Origin: Manis javanica
Taxonomy: Eukaryota; Chordata; Mammalia; Pholidota; Manidae
Direction of reading: 5' to 3'
Assembly (NCBI RefSeq): GCF_040802235.1
Contig: NC_133172.1
Location: 58,907,613 to 58,971,612, forward strand
Length of the DNA: 64,000 bases
In this document: positions 21,623-34,200 of the stretch, piece after piece
How the letters are laid out: each line of letters begins with the position of its first letter
Position numbering within the stretch: position 1 is the stretch's first letter
The notes under the pieces: model-generated
Seen by the model: only the letters and a program-made list of their open reading frames with translations
Databases searched by the model: none
Told to the model about the DNA's origin: nothing
Program-made: the position numbers and the translations under genes

Positions 21623-22745
21623 GACTTTGAGGATTTACCTCAAAATTTATCCTAAGACCAATTTTATTGACAACACTCCATGTTTGATCTTTGCCTTTTC
21701 TTACTTTGAAAGCTTCTGCTTACTAGGACCAGCTTGGGCCCTCAAATTTTCTCTAAATCTGCTGCAAAACTAAGACAGTTCCTTCTGGAGTCTATGTATC
21801 TTGTATTTTACCAAATGCAGTTAGAGGAAGACAACTGTCACTTTTAACATTCTGCCCGGGACTTTCGCCGGCTCATCCTTACCGGTTGCTGCTGGACCTG
21901 GAGTTAATGTCTAGGAAGCAGCACTCTCAGATGTCCTCCCTGCATCTTCCACTTGACAGAAGAGAGTACAGTTTGGTTCCTGGATTAAATTAGAAGTGAA
22001 CGGTCCATTCCAGACTAGTAATTTATCATTCTGACCTTTTGGGGAAAAGACTGACTTCTACTCCATTACTCTTGAGGCTGTAACAGCTGAGGAGTTCAGT
22101 TTTGAGTTTGAGTTGTGAATATATGCCTGCCTATAGAAATATCTTGCAACACAGTGAAGTATGCAAAATCTCTGGGTAGTGCAATATTTGTTAGGTGAAT
22201 TCTCAGACGAGAGTGACTAACAATATTTATGTAAAGTTGGGTAAATAGGAAAAAAATTTCATTCAGTTCACTATTATCTACTATACATACACTCTTTACA
22301 AATCCCTGCATGAGGAGTTGGGGTTGGAACCAGACAAAGAGTGAGGCATAATCCCTCACTGGATATTTTACAGAATATGACCCACAGGAGTATGTGAGGA
22401 CATATGGCTGTACTTCAAGTGAGTACTCATCGAATCATTGTGTTCCTATTTATTTTTTGTTACCATAGATGCACATATACAAATTTTCTTAATATGGGAT
22501 CACTAATATGGAGAATACCCTACTTACAAAATCAATCATCACTTGTATTGAAAACTGGCTGTTGGTGTGAATTTAATTGCCATCATCTATAAAAAGTATG
22601 TTTATAAAAAAAGGAGAATTAAAAATGCCAGGGAGTATAGTATGTTTCTGACAGACTGTTTAGAAAAAACTTAGGGTCTTATAGGGCCAGGCTATTTCGT
22701 CTGTTTCCCAATTTTATTCTTTTGCTTTCCCCTACAGCGTAACAT
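21623..22745. other. Intergenic sequence with no recognisable feature
   Basis: No gene or repeat family is recognised. Confidence 0.35.
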
Positions 22746-22749
22746 ATGA

Positions 22750-22955
22750 AAAAGAGTGTGGGCTTTGAGGTCAGATCTGGGTTCAAACCCTGACATAGCC
22801 CTTCAAAGTTGTGTGACATTGGGCAAGTTACTCAATGTCTCTGTTCCTCAGTATCTTCATGGGAAAACAGAGATAATTTACTGCATCCCCAGCCCATAGG
22901 TCAGTGCCTGGCCAAGTGTCAGAACTCAGTATTTGTTAAACAAATGAATGTCAGA
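22750..22955 (+). mobile_element. MIR SINE, sense
   Basis: A clear tRNA-derived head and core: 'gagtgtgggctttgaggtcag', 'ctgggttcaaaccctgac', 'gtgtgacattgggcaagtta', 'ctctgttcctcagtatcttcat' and 'gtcagtgcctggccaagtgt'. Confidence 0.85.
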
Positions 22956-24354
22956 ATTGTTTCTGACACACGGTTGGCATTTGATGACAGACCGATTCAT
23001 TCACAGGGACATCACAGTTGTTATTCTTTTGGGGAACAATCATCAGAGCAAACAATGATTGCTGTTTTCCTCCAGCTAACATCTTGTTCCCACACTTATT
23101 AGCCCCCTTCTAGATTAAACACCTGATAGGATCTCCAATGATAAAGTGTGGGTTTGTGGCCCACACTCCTGGTGTGGCTCAGGTTTTGTGTTACTGTGGT
23201 ATCTGTTCGAACTGCAGATTTGTTCTTATGTTATTCCCCATTTTTGACTTGTGGCCCTCCCAGTGAGGTTATATAAGAATCCGAGGTGGGAGCAGGGAAG
23301 GGTCAGGTTCAAGGACAGAATCCATTTGATGCAGGTGTATAACATGGCGAAGTGACCATCAGGGACCATGATCAGGGCAGAGGTCTGAGGCGGATGTGGC
23401 TGTACCTGCCACGGGAGAAGAGGGAGAGAAGCCTGGAAGCCAGGGTCTGCCAATGTTTCTCAGACTGTCATCATCATTACCTCAGTGGTCTTGTTTGATC
23501 TTGCTTCAATTTTGCAGTAACAGTGTTAGCACTGCTACTCACGTGCAGGCAGAATTCTCTCCCATCCATCCAATGTTGATGGAATAGATATTAGCAAGAG
23601 ACTTCATCCAGGTTAAATATTCCTTAAGGAGAACAGTGTGATTTTGTATAAGCTGGTCGAGGGACTCCTCATCTTTACAACAAATATCCTGAAACCCAGT
23701 GAATCTTTTTTCCTGGGGAAAATGAAAACACAGGGCCACATGGAAAACAAGCCAAGTATGTTGGAAGGCAACGGTAGGATATAAAATTGAGCTGTTGGTT
23801 TGTGGAATCCTCTTTGTCCAAACAGCTCAGGAGAGTACATGTGTGGGTTGAATGTAACGCATATTGAAATTAAAATGCTAAATTACTGTGTTGTGAGCTT
23901 ATTGTTCTACAAGAGCTTACAGAGCCATTAAGTAATTCTAATAAACTGTTTATGTCAGGCTATTCCTACAGGGAGAGGGCAGGTCAGACCACAGACTCTC
24001 TGTGAAGCTGCCAACACACCCTGTACTCAAATAAGATACGCGTGTGCTCTCTAAAGCCAGGTTTGAGAAAACTTACCCCCAAGCAAGTGGGGAAATGGGT
24101 ATCTTCATAAAAGGCCTATTAAAAAGTGAAATTCTCTAGGGATTTTCTTGAAACTACTATTGCAACTGTATCCACATGCTGTCCCCAAAGAGTCTACTTT
24201 GATCAAGTATATCCATGACTGAAATGAAGATTATTTTTTTAATTGAATTTTATATGCACTAGCCAATTGTATTCAATTTTCTTCTCCAAGATCTGGGATG
24301 GCAAAGGTCTCAATTGCCTGACTTGGTGGCCTTGTCTCTGCGATACTCACTGCT
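22956..24354. other. Intergenic sequence with no recognisable feature
   Basis: Open frames at 23.2-23.8 kb on both strands are short and match nothing. No repeat family is clear. Confidence 0.35.
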
Positions 24355-24437
24355 GAAGGCCGGCCTGCAGCACAGGCAGCTCTGCTAATGGCTGGAGCCA
24401 CAAACATGCCCGGCTCGATTCTTAAAACAGGTGCCCA
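24355..24437 (+). repeat. Left arm of an 80-bp inverted repeat
   Basis: This segment is the reverse complement of 25838-25922 with only a few mismatches over its first ~70 bases ('gcacaggcagctctgctaat' and 'ggctggagccacaaacat' are shared). Read on the + strand here it is open in one frame and conserved at amino-acid level with the other arm, which suggests a piece of a once coding repeat, perhaps retroviral. Confidence 0.75.
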
Positions 24438-24489
24438 TTTCCACAACACCATGATCGAACGTGTGTTATAGTATGATCAGAAATAAACC

Positions 24490-25065
24490 TAAGCCCTGAG
24501 ACTGACTCTACCATGGCCAGACCACACACACAAACAGGACTGTGATCCAGAATCTACAGCAGCCTGATCCCCAAATAAATCCTTTATTCACAGTGAACTG
24601 AGGAAGCCAGCCTGTGAGAAGGCAGACCTGGCAGGAGGCCAGACGGTTGTCCGCAGGGACAGTCCAGGAGGCTGAACCGTAAACTTCCATAACAACCGGT
24701 CCAGAATGGTCAGGACCTGATTAATAACTGACAGCTTCCCTAATTTTTGTCCCGGCTTCCAATTTAGTACCAACTAGAGAAAAGTCAGAATATGCATTCC
24801 TACCCAATCACACAGGATGCCCCCCTTCTGGTTAGCAGCCTACAGCTTCCCTGTGCCAACAGCTTCCAATCTGGGCATGCTTGAAGCCATTCCTTTTTCC
24901 ATTATGAAGCCTTCCCACTCCTCTCCCTGCCTTTGAGTCTTGCCCAAACACCTATGATGGTGGCTGAATCCCTTGCCATATAGCAAGTACAGAATAAACG
25001 GTCTTTGTCTTCTCACTTGGTTGATTTCCATAGCACTGTGGTCTAGATAGGATTTGTAGGCCAAT
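24490..25065 (+). mobile_element. Probable ERV LTR, sense, family not identified
   Basis: The end has a promoter/polyadenylation-like LTR design: 'ccatatagcaagtacagaataaacggtc', followed by a T/C-rich 'tctttgtcttctcacttgg' and 'ttgatttccatagcactgtgg'. AATAAA with a short pyrimidine-rich R/U5-like tail is typical of endogenous retroviral LTRs. I cannot give a family name. Confidence 0.45.
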
Positions 25066-25084
25066 TAGCTTCCACATAATCCAT

Positions 25085-25225
25085 CTAATATTTACTCATT
25101 TTTCCATTCACTGAAGAGACATTTACTAAAAGCTTTAATATGAGCCACATCCCTTGCTAGGTGCAGGGCAAGTTAAAAAAAAAAAGGTTAAGATATAGTC
25201 CCTACCCCAGAGGACAGCAGCTGGA
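25085..25225 (-). mobile_element. L2 LINE 3' fragment, antisense
   Basis: Reversed L2 tail: 'actcatttttccattcactg', 'gagacatttactaaaagc', 'gctaggtgcagggcaag' and 'gatatagtccctacccc'. Confidence 0.6.
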
Positions 25226-25837
25226 CAGCCAAGATGAACGTGAACGCCTCAGCAACCACGCTGATGGGCATCACTGCGCCGGGGCAGTGTTTCCCAGAAA
25301 GGGGTATGCTAGCTACTGGGCATGTGAGGTAACTTCCAGGATGGTAAATGGCTGAACATTTTTACTTTACTAGCTCTAAACCTGACTGCACATCAGAAGA
25401 GGAAGCATTTCAAGCCCACCAAACCTATGATTTCACAGGTATTACCGCTTTAGGATGAGTCTGTCTTAGTCAAAAACTAGTCAGGAGATAAAAGCTACCC
25501 TTATTTTAAGAGGGGAAATTCATATAAAGAACTGCTAATTGGGATGGGACAAGTACAGAGGTGAAAAGGGAACACTAAAGGGATCGTGCAGGAAGCTGCT
25601 CTGAGGGAAGAGGCTGAAATCATTCAATTTTAAAAGCAGGGAGGGCACCAGGGAGGGCTAACTCAAGACCTCTAATAAGTTGCTGCTTAATTAAAACCAG
25701 TGTCTCTGAGCTGAGTGGGGGGCCCTGTGGGCCAGGGGCGGGGGTATCAACGACTGTGACTGAAACACCAGCCTTTGCTATGGTGAAGAGGTGTTCTGGG
25801 GGTGATGAAGGACTAGGAAGCAAAGAGTCCGCAGTGG

Positions 25838-25922
25838 CCCCCATTTTAAGAACGGAGCCGGGGATGTTTGTGGCTCCAGCCATTAGCAGAGCTGCCTGTG
25901 CTGCGGGCCGGCCTCCATTTGC
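25838..25922 (-). repeat. Right arm of the 80-bp inverted repeat
   Basis: It is the reverse complement of 24355-24437. It sits in an antisense open frame running from about 25973 down to 25620. The segment between the arms holds the LTR-like element and an L2 fragment. Confidence 0.75.
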
Positions 25923-26329
25923 ACAGACATTCTCACTCACTCTCCAAAACGAGGAGGTAGAATCCCAGCGCACTGTGTCAGTTTCTAGGAGGCAGTCCCA
26001 CTATTCATCTCATCTCCTGTTAGTTACCTCGTGACTCAACAGCAGACTTAATCCTCTAAAAATGTGCACGATAATAAAGAGGAAGGATGTGAGGGAACTT
26101 AGGACACACGCAACCGAGGAGGACAACACGCCTAACCTCTCGGTAATGTGTTTCTCCGATTGGTCACAAGGCCATAGTTCATAAACTTCATTCTTTCCCT
26201 ACACATTCCACGTTTCCTTTTAACCCAGCTGCATCTCAACTGCTCGGGGGTGACACCTGGTAGGGTGACCCAAACTTCACTGCCTAAAGGCTTGAAGTCA
26301 TACCCACCTCTGTGGCTATAGTTTCCCAT

Positions 26330-27060
26330 TGCTATTTGTCTTTGGACATGAAAGAAGCCCTACAGAATGCTCTGGCTCCCAGGCACTCTTCTCCAACACC
26401 CTTTGTGTGGCAGTAACACAAACGCCTCTTTGTGCCCAAGAACATGTGCATCAGCCAGGAGAGTAAACCGTTGGTTTTGCGGTAAAGTGACCAGACTGTT
26501 CCAGTTTCTGTCATAATGGAACCACTGCTGTGTTCCCTGGTGAAGCACTCCTTCCTTGAAAACCCAGACCTGCAGAGGTCAGAGCTGAGGGGCAGGGGGC
26601 AAAGTGTCCCAGTGGGCGACCGGCGGTGATGGAGAGGAGCTGCCCTGCCTACCTGTGTGATTCTAGACCACACGTTCTGACTGTGATGAGAGCAACAGCC
26701 CGACTGAGTGGTCACCGACTCAAGCATAAGTTACACTTTGTAAGATGGAGTGTTGTACCCCACCTAGGGCCAAAACTGAGTCCTCAGTAGACCATTCCAC
26801 CATTCTGTTTTGTCTGATAATCCTGGGTGATGGGCTATGTGCTAAGAGCAGTGAATTCCAGAGCCACAAGCCCACCACCCCACTTCTTTTACTGTGAAAT
26901 AGGTTTTCCTACCAGAAGTATTATTGCGCAGAGTGTGAGGGTGGACAGCCATACCACAAATCTATGGACTGCAGTGCTGGTAACGCTCTGGGAAGAACTG
27001 GGGCTCCTGCCCCAGGATGCAGAACTGGAAGATCAACTGCTCCTACCTTCACGAAGATAG
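26330..27060 (-). mobile_element. ERVL-like internal (pol-region) remnant, antisense
   Basis: The clearest part is 26785-26985, which reads on the + strand like the reversed integrase region of mammalian ERVL-type elements: 'gtgatgggctatgtgctaag', 'gtgaattccagagccac' and 'ttctttt.ctgtgaaatagg'. The left part is more diverged and is included because minus-strand open frames continue through it. Stops break every frame, so it is a dead remnant. The boundaries are uncertain. Confidence 0.5.
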
Positions 27061-28072
27061 GTGCCAGATTAACGTCAAATTCACAATTTTTCTCATTAAC
27101 TCACCAAAGAGCTGAGGTCACAGAGCAATCAAAATCTACGGAGATTCAGAGAGAGAGGAGACATGCACATCATATAGTTGCTAGAACAAATTAAACAAAA
27201 TCATTATTTTTAGAAGTTCTAGGTACTTTCCCCAGACAGACACACATATACACACTTCTGCACTATTTAGACCAAGGTTCAGACTAGATGGTGGGCCTAG
27301 GTGTACCCTACGGGGCTGTACCAGAAGAGACTGATGGTTGTTTTGACCCACAAGAGATAATTTCTTATGTTTCAACCAATTATATCACAATATTCTAAAT
27401 TAATGGCTGGGTTTTTAAAAGTTACTATTTGGGTAAGACTTCCAAAAGTGAATTAGAGCAGAATTGTTATTTTAAAGTAAAAGAGAATAGGAAAAGTATA
27501 TGAAAACATGTTTATTAAGGAAATTAAAACAAAATTAAAGTCTTTAAACAAAAAGCCCTAATTCCACAATGGACAATGACTTGCTAGCATGCTAAAACTT
27601 CAGGCTGGACAGGCATGTTTGTTCTTGATGAATTTACATATAATAAATTCTTCTGACATTTTATTCCCAAACATATGTATAAATTGGCTAGACATGATAA
27701 ATAATTGAAAATAAACTATACACATAAGGGCAACTTAAATAATAGCTCTTCATATTTATGCATCAATTCAAGGTTAGTGACTGCAGAGCTCTATTAAAAA
27801 AAATTTGAGATAAAAAAAATCTTTAGGAAGCAATCAGGTGCCTATCTACATTTGAAGATCAGGGCTAAAAATCCATTCTTGATGAATACTAAAGGAAAGG
27901 ATGTATAACATCCATTACATATCTGTTTCAAAACAGCATGTTTCCAATATTATACATTTCTGTACAAATAAACATTATAATATTAGCAACTATAGAGAAA
28001 GCATCAGAAGGCATTTCAAAATGTGCTAACTCTCACAAAGAGTCCCTGAGCCACACTGTAAGGCCACCCATT
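27061..28072 (-). other. MPHOSPH6: MPHOSPH6 3' UTR and downstream flank
   Basis: This is the stretch past the MPHOSPH6 stop codon on the minus strand. It is A+T-rich, with two minus-strand AATAAA signals (27660-27665 and 27512-27517), which would give 3' UTRs of roughly 0.4 and 0.55 kb. No repeat family is clear between the stop and these signals. Confidence 0.6.
27512..27517 (-). terminator. MPHOSPH6: MPHOSPH6 polyadenylation signal AATAAA (candidate)
   Basis: The plus-strand 'tttatt' is AATAAA on the coding strand, about 555 bases past the stop. A second AATAAA lies closer to the stop at 27660-27665. The sequence does not show which is used. Confidence 0.4.
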
Positions 28073-28205
28073 TTAATCTTGGGGCTTTAAGAACATCTTC
28101 TTTGCTGTAACTGGTTTTATGTCTCCGTTTTCATCTTCTTCATAATTGGCACGGTCTCTTTTTCTGGTGAACTTTTTTCCAATTGTCCCCACCAAGGTCT
28201 CATAT
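28073..28205 (-). CDS. MPHOSPH6: MPHOSPH6 exon 5 (last coding exon)
   Basis: The exon follows 'cttaacag' and completes an Arg codon, then reads 'YETLVGTIGKKFTRKRD...' to '...MFLKPQD' and TAA at 28075-28073. It carries the basic stretch, the acidic 'YEEDENGD' and the conserved end. Near the end it reads D-I-K-P-V-T-A where the human protein has D-I-T-P-I-K-A (from memory), so the Thr-Pro site at residue 147 is absent here. Confidence 0.97.
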
Positions 28206-31200
28206 CTGTTAAGATGACACAGAGTCTAAGTTTAATTTCAAATAAAAAAGACAGGAATCAAGTCTTGTCAAGAATATCAAACCAAATATGCAACAAATAA
28301 GAAACCCAAAACTGACCAAAAGAAACAATCTGATTTAAACATTTATGAACTTCTCTACAAATAACTAAGTTCTTGCTATTTTTTGTTTTTGCATTATCCT
28401 AAATAAATTGAGACGTGCATTTTAAAATGTGTATTAGGAGAGGTGTTGGACATGGGTCTTCAATGGCCAGCCTGTGACAGGTCTGAAGCCGTCCTGGCCC
28501 TGTTAGAGTGCAGGGATCGCCTTCCGGCAGGCGCACACCCTTCAAAGCTATGGTGCCCGGGGGGAAGAGGGGGGTCCAGGAGCCAGCCAGTGACTGCTGG
28601 GCCCAGATTACAACGTGCCCCAAGGTAACGGTTACCTTCTAGCCATTTCTTCATCTGACACGTCAAGCTCCACTGTTTCATCTTCAGCTTCCTCTGCTTT
28701 GTTCTTAGCATTCATCTGAAGCATTAATTTCTGAAAAAATACAATGCTGACTATAGGGGCTGGGAAAGGCTTGTTAAGGGAACTGGTACCACATGTACTT
28801 GAAGGTAGCGAGCAGAAGTTGCAGAATCTACAGGACTCGCCAAAACTTATAAGGGATTTTTCTGTGAAACTTGATTCTACCAGGTGCCAAGAGAAGCCAG
28901 CTCTGAATTAAGACAAAGCCGAACTAGATCAGACTTACTGTTAATGAACTGAAATTGTATTTCACATTATAAATCTCATTAATTACTTACACTTACTGGG
29001 GGCACACTGCTAACACACTCCAGAGAGCAGGGGAAAATAAGAAGTAAACTTTCAGGTTTCCTTCAAACTTCCACCTCTGAGCCAAATGTAAGACATGCCA
29101 CAGTCAAGAGTAATTTTAGGTGCAGTTGGTGGTGGGGGCAGCAAATTACTGGATGGAAGAGCGGGAAGGCTGGCGCTGGTACAACGGGGAGGACTTGCCC
29201 AGCCCCCAGACATGAGGGTGGATGACGCTTCCCACGTGCTGTCCTTAGGCCTGAGTCTCTCCTCCACCTCTTTCTTCCACGTTTTTTTGACAGTTACCCT
29301 CTGACAGATTAAAAAAAAAGTACAATCCCTTCTTTATAGCAAAGGCAGGACAAAGATGGGAAAGAAGAGAAATCTGTTTCAACTAGCTTTTCTGAGGTTT
29401 AAAGGACCGAAAAGAAAATAATTTGGGGATTAGGAGCTCTGTGAGGGCAGACTTTGGTTCCCTACTGCCTCTAAGTGCTTCCAGAGGGCTGATGCACCAC
29501 AGGTACAGAGGAAATACTTACTGAATAAGTAAATTCCATGCTAGGAGGCCCTAGAGACACACACAATATTAAAAATGTGTTCTAAGTACATCCTTTTTAT
29601 AATGAAATAAGTGTTCTCAAATTGTTATCATCCTTTTCATAAGCAGGTATAGTGACCTTTTTTCTCACATTTCATGACAGCTCAGATCTCCAAACCAAAC
29701 AATTCACAACCTTTTCCCAGAGAGAGTACTCTGTGCTATGGAGTGCCAGTGATTAAAGTTGTCTTCTGATAACCCCCACATCAGGCTCGGAGGTCAGGAT
29801 CAACTTGTTCCCCGTCATAACCCGATCAGCATGGAGTGCCTGTCTACCCACAACCTTAGCCTCTGGGCATCACACACTTAAAATCTCGGCTCCCCCCCAT
29901 CCCTTTACCTCACCGCCTTCCTAATCTAAAGCTTTAAGCAGCCAAAACAAGGGAAGTATATATTAAAAACAAACACTTTTTGGTGCTGATTTTGTATAAA
30001 TTAATAGAACACCTTAGTCATCATATTCCCTTAAAAAAAGGGGGGAAAAAAACCCAACCTGTCATCTTTAAATAAACTGGCAATTAGCTTGGTAACTGCG
30101 GTCCTCTCCACACATCCTTACACATGTGCTTTTCAACCTTGGTCCCTCCAAGGCTCAGGAAGAGACCTTTGGCAATGCCTGGAATATCTGGATGCATTTT
30201 TGGTTGTCATAACCGGGGTATGTGGGTGCGCACACTGCCGGCACCTAGCGGGTAGGGACCAGGGATGCTGAAACACTCCACGACCCATGGGAGGGTGCCG
30301 ACGATGAGAATGATCTATCTCCAAACGTCAGGAGTGCCAGCACCAAGAAACCCTTCTGCAAGTGATAGTTACACTACTAAAGCTTCATATCACAAACCTC
30401 CACTTGGTTGGCTGAGTACCTGAGAGGATGGTTTTTAACGCACCAGCCAGAGTTCTAATAAATATTTGTTGAATGAAGGTCTGTGCTTCTCTACAAACCT
30501 GAGGCAGGAAAATTCAAATGAATACCTCATTTATATAAGGTGAATATTTACTTTTCAAACAAACTTTCCAAAGGATTCATTAAAAAATCTATTTATAAGC
30601 TTGGATTAAAACCTATCCATTAAAACGTCCAATTATTCAATTTTTAAGTAACATTTTCCATTAGAAAAAATACATTTATAGATGGCAGAAAATAATTTTT
30701 CATAATAGCACCATTTGAATAAAATCTTGACTTTCCTGTAAAAGACTTGAGCTGAAATTCTAACATTCACAGTGGCAATGTATACTGCTATATTAAATTA
30801 TCTACTCAATTCTACCATAAAATAGACTGCAACGCCTGCAATTTCTTTAAATAGCTATGGCGAGATTTCAAGACTTATTATTTTCTATATAATGAGGAGA
30901 AATGGTACCTGCCGGGGAAAGACCTAAACCCAATTATTAGCAGAAAAGAATTCAATTGGAAAATTTAAAAATTTGAAGCAATTATATTTAATACCTCAAC
31001 CTCAGGATTAAATCCTCTGAATGACATTCTTCCATAGAGAAGATCTTCACATAACAAGAAACTCTGCTCTTCTATTATGAAACTCCTAAACAGGAAATAA
31101 ACCTGTATTAATAGCATGTCTACTTATAACAAAGCACAGCAAATAAAAGTCAAGGTTTCAAATGAAAAACTGATCTTTTGGCTCTCAGCAGAATCAAGGA

Positions 31201-34200
31201 AAAATACAGTAAGACTTTAACATAGGGCTTGAAATAAAAACTGATGAATCTGGCCAGGAAAGAAAAAATTGAAGAGATGAGAGCTGCAGGCTGGAGGCAC
31301 AGCCTCTTGTAAACACTACATTTAATTTGCATAAATACCTACATAATGTAGAGACCTACAGTGTTTGCAATAAACCTGAATTTTCCAAATTTGAAGCAAC
31401 ACTTCCTTGACATTTACACCCCTTATTAAATACCCAGAAATCAGGGTCCTGGGCAGCTTTAAAGAGAGTGTATTAGTTGGACCTCTTAGCTGTGAACAAC
31501 AGTGACTGATCCTGGGTGACTTAAGGAGAGAATTTGGAGTAAGCACACTGGGTATGTCACAGCATCAATGGGAAAGCCAGATGAGCAGAACTAGAAAATG
31601 CACAGAAATAAGGGTAGCTGGGTGATCAACCCAAAACCTAAATCATCCTTCAAAACTACCCTAGTAAAAATGTCGCTTATGTGTAAACACTGGACATCAC
31701 GGAAGGCACCAGGGAGGCCACTGTTGCCCTGGAAACAGGAGGGAGGAATGGGTGCTTCAGTCTCCAAAAGGGATTCTCCTCCGAGTCACCAGCTGATGAC
31801 CCCAATCCCAGGGGAGCATATCTGACTACATTCCGGCTATCAGCCATAAAGCATGCTAGGAGAGCAAATACTTGGCCTCCATGGGTTCTTTGGCAGGAAG
31901 TACTCCCTGCTTCTTGTTAAGGCACACTCATTCACTCACTCAACAAACACTTACTAAACCAAACTGTGGTCTAGGCACTATTCTAGAAGCTGCAAGAATG
32001 AGTAAAAGAGTCTCTGCTCTCATGGAGGATACACTTCAGAGGTGCCAGATAATAAAAAAGAGGCTTATATCATACAATGGATAAGAATGAAACAGGTCAT
32101 TCTACTCCTGGCTGTAACTGGTACCAAACTAGTATTCCTACTATAACCAGTTATAAAACAAGACAAAATAGGAAACAATGAATGAGCAAAGCACAGGGCT
32201 GTGATGCTTGCAAGAAGAAAGCCAAATGAAGTGAGCTCTATGAACGCCCACCCTCGGACTGGAGGTGACTTCGTGACTTTGGAGCAGGGAGCAGAAGCCC
32301 AGAGCATTTTCACTGCAGCCACAAACTGAAATCTGGGGCTACAGAGGTGGCTGAACTATGTGGGTCAAGATACCAGAGAAAGGGAGATACAGAAAGGAAT
32401 TCTGGAATCTGCATATTGAGTCCCCTTGACTCTCTGGCCAAATACTAGGCTGTACATGGTGTCAGGGGTAAATATCAGCTTCCAGTAGGAAAACAATTAC
32501 TTGGTGCATTAGTTTGCTGGGCTGCTGTAAGAAATAACTACAAAATTGGTGGGGTAAAGCAACAGAAATTTATGACCTTATATTCTGCAAGTCTGAAATC
32601 AATTCTGCTGCACCAAAGTCAAGGTACTGGCAGGGCTGTGCTCCCTCCAGAGGCTGCAGGGGAGAACTCATTCCTTGTCTCTCTAGCTTCTGCTGGCAGC
32701 AGGCCTGCCTTGGCTTGTGATAGCATCACTCCAAAAAAGGGGATATGACACAAATATGATGCTCTTGCTGTGCTGTGAGTAATAAAGTCCTCTGACTTCG
32801 ACCCGGGAGCCTTGTACCTTCTACCAGCATCCATGGAACTGTGGCAGGCTGAGTTGTTAGTCTGCAAGTAGGATACAGCCTTGGATCTCACAGCTCCTAA
32901 CATCACCAGGACATAGGTCATGAGCATAGGAAGCACAACAGCAAAAACATTTTCTAAACATCCTATGGCAAAGGCGTCGTTACACCGGCTCTATCACATC
33001 CTCTACAGTGGGGCTTGTCCTCTGCAGGAAAACCACACAGCAGCAACAAAGCACAACTTTCCACCTGGTAAATTCTACCCCCAGGAATGTATACTAAGCA
33101 TCTTGTAGCAGGCTGTTTCCCTGAGTTACGTGCAGAAGTTTTATTGGGCAGTGCTGTCTGGGAGATGCCCCTGTAAGGGTGTGAGGACAGCATGACTGGG
33201 CAGAGGGAGAAACTGACCTGAGCTGTGGCCACGCTAAGGCCTCAGCCCCTGTGAGGAGCTGCAGAACCAGGAAGTTGTTCCAAGTTGAGGCAAAGCAGTC
33301 AGATCCTCATTCCCCTACACAGACTGGTCACTGGCTAGGGGTGGCCCCAAGGGGAGGTGTGAACACTGAGTAGCCCTAATCGTCATCACTGATTCATAGC
33401 CTGGTACAACTGACATTATAAATGGCAACCGCTAGACTGCCAGAGCGTACACCCAGTGACATCTCCAATTGCACAGAGCGCAGTGACCTTTTGGAATAAT
33501 TCAGACGACATAACCCAGGGAAGATGCACAAACACAAATGAGCAAAAAAGAATGAGTGAATTTTATAATATTCAAGTATAAGGAAATACACGTATTGCCA
33601 ACATTTAATGTGCTTTATGCCTGACACTGTGGTGACTGCTTCACATATATTACCTCATTTATTCCTCATAATGTATTACGTGACAGGTATCATACCCAAT
33701 ATACAAACGACAAAAGATGGGTTAAACAACTTGCCTAGTGTCACAACTGTAATCAAGTGGCAGAAATGGGCATCAATCCCAGGCCTGCCGGACTCCAGAG
33801 CCCATCTGCTTGATCAACTAATTCAATCCACTGGCTCCCTGTTGGGATTATAAAAAAAAAACCCAAGACATACCTGTCTACCTTCCCAGATCATCCCGCC
33901 CATCGTCTCCCCCACTCCGTGCCCTGGGAGGCTGACTTCAGGGTAATACACGGAGGGGCTCTTCTGCTCTCTGAGCCTGGCTCCCTCCTGGCAGGATCAC
34001 CTTAGGCCGGCTGTGTCCTCAATGAAGGCAGCAGCTCTTGTAAGATGCTCTCTCCACACAGCCCATCTTCAGATTCAGGAACCACTCTATCCCCTTGACC
34101 CTCTGAGCCTGGAGTGGTCATTCCTCTCACCACACAAGCCACGAGGTATGCACTCTCCCTCGTGGCCCCCCTGTGCCCTACCCACAACTTGGTGGTCTCT

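Larger units (their letters stand above)
28731..30994 (-). other. MPHOSPH6: MPHOSPH6 intron 3
   Basis: The intron is about 2.26 kb, from 'gtattaaat' after exon 3 to the exon 4 acceptor. Apart from the L2 and MER5A pieces listed, it has no recognisable feature. The purine/T-rich runs and the GC-rich patch at 29.1-29.25 kb carry no exon signals. Confidence 0.8.
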
